Shown here one piece after another: positions 1-5,329 of a stretch of 5,329 nucleotides of DNA (position 1 is the stretch's first letter; every line of letters starts with the position of its first letter). Source of the DNA: Corallincola sp. (lineage in GTDB: Bacteria > Pseudomonadota > Gammaproteobacteria > Enterobacterales > Neiellaceae); the NCBI GenBank assembly GCA_017998495.1, contig JAGOCY010000136.1, positions 1 to 5,329 on the forward strand, read 5' to 3'. The translations under genes were made by a program, and so were the position numbers. The notes under the pieces were generated by a model. That model worked only from the letters and a program-made list of their open reading frames with translations, made no database searches and was not told where the DNA came from.

Positions 1-605
1 GCTTAGAGCAGCTGACGTTGGCTGCTGCCGGTGACGGCGAACTGTTGGGGCTGGTGAGCGGCGCTGAGCCACCGCCGCTGGCACTGGAGCGCTGTGCGCC
101 AACGCTGGTGGCAAGCGGCTGCCCACCATTATGGCGATTGCCGGTGCGGGCAGAGCGGCGGCTGATGGCGGATCTGCTGGCCCAGACCTTCGGCCTGGGG
201 ATGCCCTGGCTGCGTGATGCCCCCGGCTTTACCCGGGCGGCTGATGGCGATTGCACCACTCAGTTGCGCGCGGCCGAAGCGCTGTGGTGGTCTGGTGACT
301 GCCTGCTTTACGGCACGGCCATAGGTTCCGCATTGCGGCCCCGGCTGTTGGTGGTGGATGCGGGGCGCCTGCGTGTGGCCGCCGATACGGAAATCAACGG
401 CCTGCTGCTGGTTGCTGGCGACGGTGGCACTGTGGCGGAGCTGCACTGGGGCGAAGGCGCGCTGCTGCGAGGGGCACTGCTGGTGGCGGGCGATGCCGTG
501 ATCTCCGGGCAACCGCGGATCTGGTTTGACCTGGAGCTACTCAACCGCTTGCAGCAGCGACTGCGAGTGACCGAAACCGTGCCCGGCAGCTGGAGGGATT
601 GGTGA
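1..605 (+). CDS. PilX-like type IV pilus-associated protein, C-terminal part (5' end outside window)
   Basis: The reading frame is open from the window edge (first full codon at base 3) to the TGA at 603–605, so about 200 C-terminal residues are visible. A TTG at base 18 could be called a start, but it has no ribosome binding site and the frame continues upstream, so I treat the gene as truncated by the window. The last third is glycine- and valine-rich with two near-identical strands, GLLLVAGD (bases 399–422) and GALLVAGD (471–494). They are followed by a GQPRIWFD segment and the terminal VPGSWRDW (579–602). This 'stacked strands, then xxxPGSWRD(F/W)-stop' ending is typical of PilX-type pilus assembly proteins, as I recall the family. 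The prepilin leader, if present, would lie before the window. Four cysteines (for example in ERCAP and SGCPP) could form disulphides in the periplasm. The next gene is a prepilin and overlaps this stop codon, which supports a pilus role. The family call rests mainly on the C-terminus and neighbourhood. Confidence 0.62.
   Translation, partial: LEQLTLAAAGDGELLGLVSGAEPPPLALERCAPTLVASGCPPLWRLPVRAERRLMADLLAQTFGLGMPWLRDAPGFTRAADGDCTTQLRAAEALWWSGDCLLYGTAIGSALRPRLLVVDAGRLRVAADTEINGLLLVAGDGGTVAELHWGEGALLRGALLVAGDAVISGQPRIWFDLELLNRLQQRLRVTETVPGSWRDW
592..597 (+). promoter_or_regulatory. Ribosome binding site deciding the prepilin start
   Basis: GGAGGG lies within the last codons of the upstream gene, seven bases before the ATG at 605. 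The A of that ATG is the last base of the upstream TGA. The spacing favours ATG 605 over the in-frame TTG (599) and GTG (602), which would be only one and four bases from the motif. Confidence 0.75.
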
Positions 606-1015
606 TGAGCGCACAACCACAAGCCATGGGCGGCTTCATGCTGATTGAGCAGCTGATCGCCACGCTCGTGGCAACGGTGCTGCTATGCGGGCTGGCGCGC
701 CTCTATCTGGCGCTGGCGGTCAGCGGCGATCTGCAGCGGGTCGGTCAGCAGTTGCAGTGGCAGTTGCTGGCGGCGGTCGAGCAGCCTGGCGCTGAGGTGC
801 CGGGCTCGCTGGCCACCGAGGAACGCGGCCTCAGACTGGAGACGGGCGGATGGGTCGAAGAGGCGGTCACCAGCGCCCCGCTGCTGCAGCGGGTGGCCAG
901 CGCCCGTGTGACTAGCCGCGGTGGTGAGCTGGCACTCAGCCTCGAACGCTGGCTGCCGCAGCAACCGCCGCCGCTGATGTTGCTGGCGGCGGAGCTGGCG
1001 GATGGCGGTGGTTGA
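605..1015 (+). CDS. Small type IV prepilin-like protein (minor pilin/pseudopilin)
   Basis: This 136-residue protein starts with a ten-residue leader, MSAQPQAMGG, followed by FMLIEQLIATLV. That is a prepilin peptidase site: cleavage after Gly10, an N-methylated Phe at +1, and the conserved Glu at +5. Residues 11 to about 40 form one hydrophobic helix, as in all type IV pilins and type II secretion pseudopilins. The mature protein would be about 126 residues, inserted in the inner membrane or built into a pilus. The rest is short, Leu/Ala/Gln-rich, ends in a proline-rich stretch (QQPPPLM) and has no cysteine outside the helix, so the usual C-terminal disulphide loop is absent. The ATG at 605 is chosen over TTG 599 and GTG 602 because a GGAGGG sits seven bases before it and it overlaps the upstream TGA, which indicates translational coupling. 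It resembles the PilV/PilW/PulJ class by its N-terminus only; I cannot assign a specific minor pilin. Confidence 0.8.
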   Translation: MSAQPQAMGGFMLIEQLIATLVATVLLCGLARLYLALAVSGDLQRVGQQLQWQLLAAVEQPGAEVPGSLATEERGLRLETGGWVEEAVTSAPLLQRVASARVTSRGGELALSLERWLPQQPPPLMLLAAELADGGG

Positions 1016-1041
1016 GGCGTGGCCGTTAGTCTTCGCCGTGG

Positions 1042-3144
1042 TCAGTCGTCACCGTCGAGGGGATTGATGATCGCCGCCGCCTCGCGGCTGTTTGACTCAA
1101 GGCGTTTGAGGTAGTCATAGATGGCCACCTGTGACCGTACCTTGCGCTTGTTGCCGCGTGACCGATAGGGGTTACGCTGCTCCTTGTCGATCTCGCGCGC
1201 CTTGGTGTTGTCGGACCACTGCAGCTCCAGGATGTTGAGCAGTTGCTGCTTGAGCAGGGGGTCGTAGATGGGGCAGCCCACCTCGACCCGGCCATCCAGG
1301 TTGCGGGTCATCCAGTCGGAGCTGGAGATAAAAGCATCGTTGGCGCCGTTGTTGTAGAACACCACCACCCGTGGATGTTCGAGGTAGCGGTCAACAATGC
1401 TGATCGCCTCGATGTTGTCGCTCACCCCGGGAATGCCGGGAACCAGACAGCAGACGCCGCGGATGATCATGCGGATCTTGACCCCGGCGGCGCTGGCCTC
1501 ATACAGCTTGGTGATCACCCCACGGTCTTGAAGGTTGTTGATCTTGATAAAAATCTCGGCGCGCAGGCCGGCCCGGGCATGCTTGATCTCGCGGTTGATG
1601 TAGCGATACAGCTTCTTGCGGTTGTCGTTGGGTGATACCAGCAGATGGGTGAACTTGAAGCGCTTGTAGGCATTGGCAATAAATTCGAAGACGTATTCGA
1701 CTTCCTGGCCGATGGCCGGGTGCTTGGTGAACAGGCTGAAGTCGGTGTAAACCTTGGCGGTGCGTTCGTGGAAGTTGCCGGTGCCGATATGGGTGTAGCG
1801 CACCAGCTCGCCGTTCTCGCGGCGATTGATCAGACACAGCTTGCTGTGGCACTTGAGCGAGGGTACACCGAACTCTACTTTGACCCCGGCTTCCCGCAGT
1901 ACTTTGGCCCACTCGATGTTGGCTTCTTCGTCGAAGCGGGCGCGCAGTTCCACCACCACCGTGATTTTTTTGCCGTTGGTGGCGGCGTCTACCAGCGATT
2001 TGATGATGCGGCTCTCTTTGGCGACCCGGTAGATGGAGATGCGGATCTGCTCGACCGCCGGGTCGAAAGCGGCCTGACGCAGCATTTCGGTGAAATGGCG
2101 GAACTTGTGGTAGGGGTAGTAGAGCAGAATATCGCCAGCGCTGATCGCTTCGAAGGCGGTGGGATAGCGGCTGAACGCCTGGCTGTCGAGGGCCGGTTGC
2201 TTGGGGTTTTCCAGCGTTGGCCGGCCAATGTTGGGAAAGCCGATAAAGTCGCGGAAGTTGTGATAGCGCCCACCGGGAATGATGGCATCAAAGGCGGTGA
2301 CGCCAAGGCGGAACTTGAGGTACTCAATCATGCTTTCCGGCATTTCGCGGTCGTAGACGAAACGCACCGGCGCTGCGGTCAGGCGCTGTTTGAGCGACAG
2401 CGACATCTTCTCCATCAGTGAGATGTCGATGTCATCCGACAAGCCGTAGTCGGCGTCGCGGGTCATCTTCATCGAGTAGCTGGACAGGCGCTCGTACTGA
2501 AAGAAGCCGCGGAACACCTCTTCGATGCAGTAGCGAATGATGTTGTCGAGCAGGATCAGGGTGCGGCGCTTCTTGCCGGGTTCCTTGGGCAGTTCGACAA
2601 AGCGCGGCACCCGGTCCGCGGGTACTTCGATCAGCGCGTACTGGGTCTTGTCGGGGTTGCGCAGCTCGACGCACAGGTAGGTGCAGTCATCCTGCAGCAC
2701 CTTGCTCAGCGACACCTGATTGGTGCAGATGATCGGGGCGATGTGGCGCAACACCTTGTTGCGAAAATAGGTACGCAACCAGCGCCCCTGCTCCTCAGAC
2801 AACTGCTCTTCATTGATCAAAAAGATGCCGGAACGGGCCAGACCACGGATCACGTCCGGGTAGATGTTGTCGAAATCTTCCTGCAACTTGAGCACCCGGT
2901 GCTGGATCTTGTTGAGCAGCTTGCGTGCTCCATCATCGCTGCCCTGGGCCTGGTTGATGAGAATGCGGCGTTTGACTTCGGCCACCCGCACCCGGAAAAA
3001 CTCATCCATATTGCTGGAGAAGATGCCGAGAAAGCGCACCCGCTCGACGATCGGCACCGTCTTGTCGGCCGCTTCTTGCAGTACCCGCTCATTGAAGGAG
3101 AGCCAGCTCAGCTCTTTCTCGATGTAGTAGTTTTCCGTGTTCAT
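1042..3144 (-). CDS. ppk: Polyphosphate kinase (PPK1)
   Basis: This complete 700-residue protein has the full length and architecture of PPK1, which reversibly transfers the gamma phosphate of ATP onto an inorganic polyphosphate chain in the cytoplasm or at the inner membrane. The N domain (about 1–107) has ELSWLSFNERVLQEA and FSSNMDEFF, with the nucleotide-binding Asn45. The head domain spans about 108–317. The C1 domain (about 318–502) has ISIYRVAKES, ELRARFDEE and KCHSKLCLI; His433 (codon 1846–1848) matches the autophosphorylated His of the E. coli enzyme, and Arg373 and Arg403 fit its Mg/phosphate-binding arginines. The C2 domain has DRYLEHPRV with the second conserved His590 (codon 1375–1377), then SSSDWMTRNLDGRVEV. 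All key residues are present, so the enzyme should be active. The ATG at 3142–3144 has GGGTGA three bases upstream on the minus strand. The ACT-domain gene lies 81 bases upstream in the same direction. No exopolyphosphatase gene (ppx) follows; instead a pilin gene converges on it. Confidence 0.98.
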   Translation of the reverse strand: MNTENYYIEKELSWLSFNERVLQEAADKTVPIVERVRFLGIFSSNMDEFFRVRVAEVKRRILINQAQGSDDGARKLLNKIQHRVLKLQEDFDNIYPDVIRGLARSGIFLINEEQLSEEQGRWLRTYFRNKVLRHIAPIICTNQVSLSKVLQDDCTYLCVELRNPDKTQYALIEVPADRVPRFVELPKEPGKKRRTLILLDNIIRYCIEEVFRGFFQYERLSSYSMKMTRDADYGLSDDIDISLMEKMSLSLKQRLTAAPVRFVYDREMPESMIEYLKFRLGVTAFDAIIPGGRYHNFRDFIGFPNIGRPTLENPKQPALDSQAFSRYPTAFEAISAGDILLYYPYHKFRHFTEMLRQAAFDPAVEQIRISIYRVAKESRIIKSLVDAATNGKKITVVVELRARFDEEANIEWAKVLREAGVKVEFGVPSLKCHSKLCLINRRENGELVRYTHIGTGNFHERTAKVYTDFSLFTKHPAIGQEVEYVFEFIANAYKRFKFTHLLVSPNDNRKKLYRYINREIKHARAGLRAEIFIKINNLQDRGVITKLYEASAAGVKIRMIIRGVCCLVPGIPGVSDNIEAISIVDRYLEHPRVVVFYNNGANDAFISSSDWMTRNLDGRVEVGCPIYDPLLKQQLLNILELQWSDNTKAREIDKEQRNPYRSRGNKRKVRSQVAIYDYLKRLESNSREAAAIINPLDGDD

Positions 3145-3225
3145 CGCTCACCCGCTTGGCCGCAGTAATGTTGCAACAGCATGACGTCCACAGGCGACGC
3201 TTTGATGACAGCCGGCCGGTTGCCG

Positions 3226-3738
3226 TCAGCGTACTGTATCCAGTTGATCCACCATAAGATCGTCGGCAACAGCCTCCAGCTGTTCTATCAGCGCCGCAGC
3301 GCTGGTGTCAACGCCGGGGGCGACCGTCAGCTCCAGCACAAACAGCGGCGAGCCCCAGTTGGGGGCGCTGTCGCGGCGCGATTCCAGTTGCAGGATGTTG
3401 GCCCCACCGCTGCGCAGGGCGGCGGTGATCTCGGCGACAATGCCGGGGCGGTCGTTGCCGGTAACCCGCAGCTGCAGCGGCTGGCTGTGATCACTGCCAC
3501 CGCTATGGCCCTGATGGCAGCTGATCTGCAGGCCGGCGAGGCTGGCCAGCTGTTGTTGCAGCGGTGCCACGGCGGTTGCTGGCAGTTCGACTTCGATGAT
3601 CCCGGCGAACTTGCCGGCCAGCCGGCCAAGGTTGGCATTCAGCCAGTTGCCACCGGCCTCACGCACCAAGCGTGACAGATCTTCAACGATGCCAAGCCGA
3701 TCATCGCCAATTACGGTTACCACCAGCGTCGCCATCAT
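3226..3738 (-). CDS. Two-ACT-domain protein of the GcvR type
   Basis: This 170-residue soluble protein is built from two tandem ACT domains (about residues 3–80 and 86–168), small folds that usually bind amino acids or mediate regulatory contacts. Each begins with a strand followed by the ACT turn motif: GDDRLGIVEDLS (11–22) and GNDRPGIVAEIT (94–105). Each turn is followed by a helix and a 'GGNWLNANLGRLAGKFAG' or 'GGANILQLESRRD' segment. Two ACT domains and nothing else is the architecture of GcvR, the E. coli partner that blocks the activator GcvA when glycine is low. There is no DNA-binding or catalytic domain. Whether this protein controls glycine cleavage is not shown, since it sits between ppk and pstC rather than near gcv genes. 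The first of two adjacent ATGs (3736–3738) is chosen because GAGGA ends eight bases upstream. It probably shares a transcript with ppk and diverges from pstC across 130 bases. Confidence 0.88.
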   Translation of the reverse strand: MMATLVVTVIGDDRLGIVEDLSRLVREAGGNWLNANLGRLAGKFAGIIEVELPATAVAPLQQQLASLAGLQISCHQGHSGGSDHSQPLQLRVTGNDRPGIVAEITAALRSGGANILQLESRRDSAPNWGSPLFVLELTVAPGVDTSAAALIEQLEAVADDLMVDQLDTVR

Positions 3739-3746
3739 TTTGTTTT

Positions 3747-3751
3747 TCCTC
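3747..3751 (-). promoter_or_regulatory. Ribosome binding site of the ACT-domain gene
   Basis: On the minus strand this reads GAGGA, followed by AAAACAAA and then ATGATG. The eight-base spacing suits the first ATG (3738); the second would be eleven bases away, so the first is the preferred start. Confidence 0.65.
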
Positions 3752-3772
3752 AGCAGGTTGCGAGTTCATTGC

Positions 3773-3781
3773 AGTCTAGCA
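3773..3781 (-). promoter_or_regulatory. Candidate extended -10 promoter for the ACT-domain gene and ppk
   Basis: The minus strand reads TGCTAGACT, an extended -10 element (TGn then TAGACT, four of six matches to TATAAT). No good -35 hexamer lies 16–18 bases upstream, as expected for extended -10 promoters. Transcription would start near base 3766 and give a leader of about 28 bases before the ATG at 3738. This is a motif match only, in the one intergenic gap where such a promoter is needed. Confidence 0.35.
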
Positions 3782-3802
3782 CGGGCTGTTGCTGGTGCAT
3801 TG

Positions 3803-3820
3803 CTGTAACAAAACTGTCAT
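3803..3820 (+). promoter_or_regulatory. Pho box (PhoB-binding site) of pstC
   Basis: Two direct seven-base repeats, CTGTAAC and CTGTCAT, are separated by AAAA. This matches the E. coli Pho box consensus (CTGTCAT, four A/T bases, CTGTCA[C/T]) at 16 of 18 positions. It ends ten bases before the -10 element TATACT, the placement known for PhoB-activated promoters, where the Pho box replaces the -35 hexamer. A third, weaker repeat (CTGACCT, 3825–3831) follows in the same eleven-base phase. This indicates activation of pstC under phosphate starvation by phosphorylated PhoB. Confidence 0.85.
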
Positions 3821-3830
3821 CACACTGACC

Positions 3831-3836
3831 TATACT
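3831..3836 (+). promoter_or_regulatory. -10 element of the pstC promoter
   Basis: TATACT differs from TATAAT at one position and lies ten bases after the Pho box. The expected transcription start is near base 3843, giving a leader of about 26 bases before the pstC ATG. No separate sigma-70 -35 hexamer is visible, which fits dependence on PhoB. Confidence 0.72.
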
Positions 3837-3858
3837 CGCGCCGATTTTCTTCCATTTC

Positions 3859-3862
3859 AGGA
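3859..3862 (+). promoter_or_regulatory. Ribosome binding site of pstC
   Basis: AGGA stands six bases before the ATG at 3869. It supports this start, which gives a cytoplasmic basic N-terminus followed by the first membrane helix. Confidence 0.65.
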
Positions 3863-3868
3863 TCTCCC

Positions 3869-5329
3869 ATGGCAGTTGCTGAACGCTCCCCCTTTGCCAG
3901 CGATCGCCGCCGACTTTTCAAGGACCGCGCCGCACGCTTGAGCGTGTCGGCGGGGGGCTTGATGGTGCTGGCGGCGTTGCTGCTGATCTTTGGTTATCTG
4001 CTCTATGTGGTTGTGCCCATCTTCAAGTCGGCGTCGGTCGAGCAGCAGGCTGATCTGACGCTGGACGCCGATCAGGTCACCCTGCTGGTGGGCAGCGACG
4101 AGCTGGGTGAGCTGGCCTATCGCCTGCTGGGCAATGGCGAGCTGCGCTATCTGGCTACCAAAACCACCCCCAATCGCACCGCCGGCCAGCAGCTGCTTGG
4201 CCAGCAGTTGCCGATCTCGCCGGTGGTGGCGGTGGCGCGCGATGCTCGGGCCTCAGAGCTGCTGGCGGTAGCCGGTAACAGTGGCCAGCTGCTGCTGGTT
4301 GAAGCGGGAAGCTCGGTCAGCTATCCGAATAACCAACGGGTGGTGGAGCCGGCCCTGCATTATCCGTTGGGGGAAGCGCCGCAGCAGATCGATGCCAATG
4401 GCCAGCCACTTACCAAGGTGGCGGTGAGTACCGAAGGCGGGGTGCGGGTGGCGGCCTGGACCGCCGACAAGCGCCTGCTGTTTGCGCGCTTCAAGCAGAA
4501 GCGCAACATGATGACCGACAGCGTCGAGTGGCGTTCAAGCGTGCTGACCCTGGCCACCCAGTTCGACGGGGTCGATGAGCTGCGCCTGACGCCATCGGCG
4601 CGCTATCTGTTTGTCCGTTCCGGCGATCTGATTGAGGTGTGGGACGCCCGCGACAGCGGTCAGCCCAAGCTGCGCGAGACGCTACGGGTGGCCGGCAAAG
4701 GGGGGCAGGTGACCACCCTGGCGCTGCTGTCCGGCTCATCGTCGATTCTGGTCGGCAAGAGTGACGGCACCATCAGCCAGTGGTTCGAGGTGGACAAGAA
4801 AGAGGGCGGTCGCGGCTTCGACAAGATCCGTGAGTTCAAGGTGCCGGCAGCGGTGGTGTCGATCGATGTCGAGCGCGATCGCAAAGGTTTCTATGTGCTG
4901 GACACCGCCAGCAACCTGACCATCTTCCACGCTACTGCCCACAATCAACTGTGGCAGGACACCCTGCAGCTTGATGCCGGTGCGCGCATGGCGGTTAACC
5001 CGCGCGCCAACGGCTTTGTGGTGGCCGATGGCGACCAGCTCAAGCAGTTCAAGGTGGTCAACGAGCACCCGGAGATCAGCTGGGGCACGCTGTGGCAGGA
5101 AGTCTGGTACGAAGGCTACCCGGAGCCGCAGTATGTGTGGCAGTCAACCTCCGGCAGCGACAGCTTTGAGCCCAAGCTGAGCCTGGTCCCCATCACCTTC
5201 GGCACCATTAAGGCGGCCTTCTACGCCATGCTGTTTGGCGTGCCCATCGCGCTGGCCGGGGCCATCTATACCGCGTATTTCATGACCCCGGCGATGCGCG
5301 CCTGGGTCAAACCGACCGTTGAGATCATG
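3869..5329 (+). CDS. pstC: Phosphate ABC transporter permease PstC, long form (3' end outside window)
   Basis: The frame runs open for 487 codons from the ATG at 3869 to the window end. PstC forms, with PstA, the inner-membrane channel of the high-affinity phosphate importer PstSCAB. A basic cytoplasmic start (SDRRRLFKDRAARLS) precedes transmembrane helix 1 (about 28–51). A large periplasmic segment of about 390 residues follows. It has repeated beta-strand units resembling WD40 blades, such as SARYLFVRSGDLIEVWDA (243–260) and SILVGKSDGTISQWFEVD (292–309). The permease core then starts with LSLVPITFGTIKAAFYAMLFGVPIALAGAIYTAYF (about 437–471), matching the entry into the PstC permease domain. 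The remaining helices and the EAA-type ATPase-contact loop lie beyond the window. E. coli PstC is only about 320 residues and lacks this insert; long forms of about 700 residues occur in Vibrio and Pseudomonas relatives. No pstS precedes it; a Pho box does. Confidence 0.94.
   Translation, partial: MAVAERSPFASDRRRLFKDRAARLSVSAGGLMVLAALLLIFGYLLYVVVPIFKSASVEQQADLTLDADQVTLLVGSDELGELAYRLLGNGELRYLATKTTPNRTAGQQLLGQQLPISPVVAVARDARASELLAVAGNSGQLLLVEAGSSVSYPNNQRVVEPALHYPLGEAPQQIDANGQPLTKVAVSTEGGVRVAAWTADKRLLFARFKQKRNMMTDSVEWRSSVLTLATQFDGVDELRLTPSARYLFVRSGDLIEVWDARDSGQPKLRETLRVAGKGGQVTTLALLSGSSSILVGKSDGTISQWFEVDKKEGGRGFDKIREFKVPAAVVSIDVERDRKGFYVLDTASNLTIFHATAHNQLWQDTLQLDAGARMAVNPRANGFVVADGDQLKQFKVVNEHPEISWGTLWQEVWYEGYPEPQYVWQSTSGSDSFEPKLSLVPITFGTIKAAFYAMLFGVPIALAGAIYTAYFMTPAMRAWVKPTVEIM

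Noticed and set aside
129..512. Minus-strand frame opposite the PilX-like gene
   Set aside because: The protein is low in recognisable structure and rich in Gln, His and Pro as expected from reading a GC-rich gene backwards; the + frame has the family C-terminus and coupling to the next gene.
1016..1037. GGCG/CGCC pairing in the convergent gap as a bidirectional terminator
   Set aside because: The stem would be only four base pairs around a 14-base loop, without a T-run on either side.
1645..2421. Long open frame (258 codons) on the + strand opposite ppk
   Set aside because: It lies wholly antisense to the well-conserved ppk gene, has no convincing ribosome binding site, and its protein resembles no family I know. 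Long antisense frames are common in GC-rich genes.
2743..3168. Open frame of 141 codons on the + strand opposite the ppk 5' end
   Set aside because: It is a mirror of the ppk codons and runs into the ppk translation start region; there is no independent support for it.
3210..3225. GC-rich inverted repeat (CCGGCCGG) just after the ACT-domain gene, as a terminator
   Set aside because: The palindrome has no loop and no T-run follows on the minus strand, so it cannot act as an intrinsic terminator.
3181..3675. Open frame of 164 codons on the + strand opposite the ACT-domain gene
   Set aside because: The minus-strand frame has clear ACT motifs in both halves, while this one is a compositional shadow with no recognisable domain.
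4736..5068. Minus-strand frame opposite pstC
   Set aside because: It is antisense to the uninterrupted pstC frame, with no start signal or family resemblance.

Overview
The window looks like chromosomal DNA from a GC-rich gammaproteobacterium. The order ppk – GcvR-like ACT-domain gene – (divergent) pstC, the long form of PstC, and the close match of the polyphosphate kinase N-terminus to Vibrio/Aeromonas-type enzymes point to the Vibrionales/Aeromonadales side of the class. The high GC content would suit an Aeromonadales genus such as Aeromonas, Oceanimonas or Zobellella. This placement is inference from gene content; no marker gene is present to fix it.

Layout: (1) Bases 1–1015, + strand: the last two genes of a type IV pilus-type cluster. 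The first is cut by the window edge and ends in a PilX-like tail (VPGSWRDW). The second is a small protein with a prepilin leader, translationally coupled to the first. (2) Bases 1042–3144, − strand: a complete polyphosphate kinase gene (ppk/ppk1), convergent with the pilus genes, with a gap of only 26 bases and no clear terminator. (3) Bases 3226–3738, − strand: a two-ACT-domain regulator-like protein of the GcvR type, 81 bases upstream of ppk and probably transcribed with it. (4) Bases 3739–3868: a 130-base divergent control region with a strong PhoB-binding site (Pho box), placed correctly in front of a near-consensus -10 element that drives pstC, plus a weaker candidate promoter for the opposite direction. 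(5) Bases 3869–5329, + strand: the first 487 codons of pstC, the phosphate ABC transporter permease, open at the window end. It carries an approximately 390-residue periplasmic insert with WD40/beta-propeller-like strands.

How the parts work together: pstC (phosphate import) and ppk (storage of phosphate as polyphosphate) form a phosphate-homeostasis locus around a shared intergenic region, and phosphate starvation through PhoB very likely controls pstC. The pilus genes belong to a separate, converging unit. I found no RNA gene, insertion sequence, CRISPR array or origin. The least explained elements are the PstC periplasmic propeller-like insert, the role of the ACT-domain protein in a phosphate locus, and the divergent pilin-like pair.
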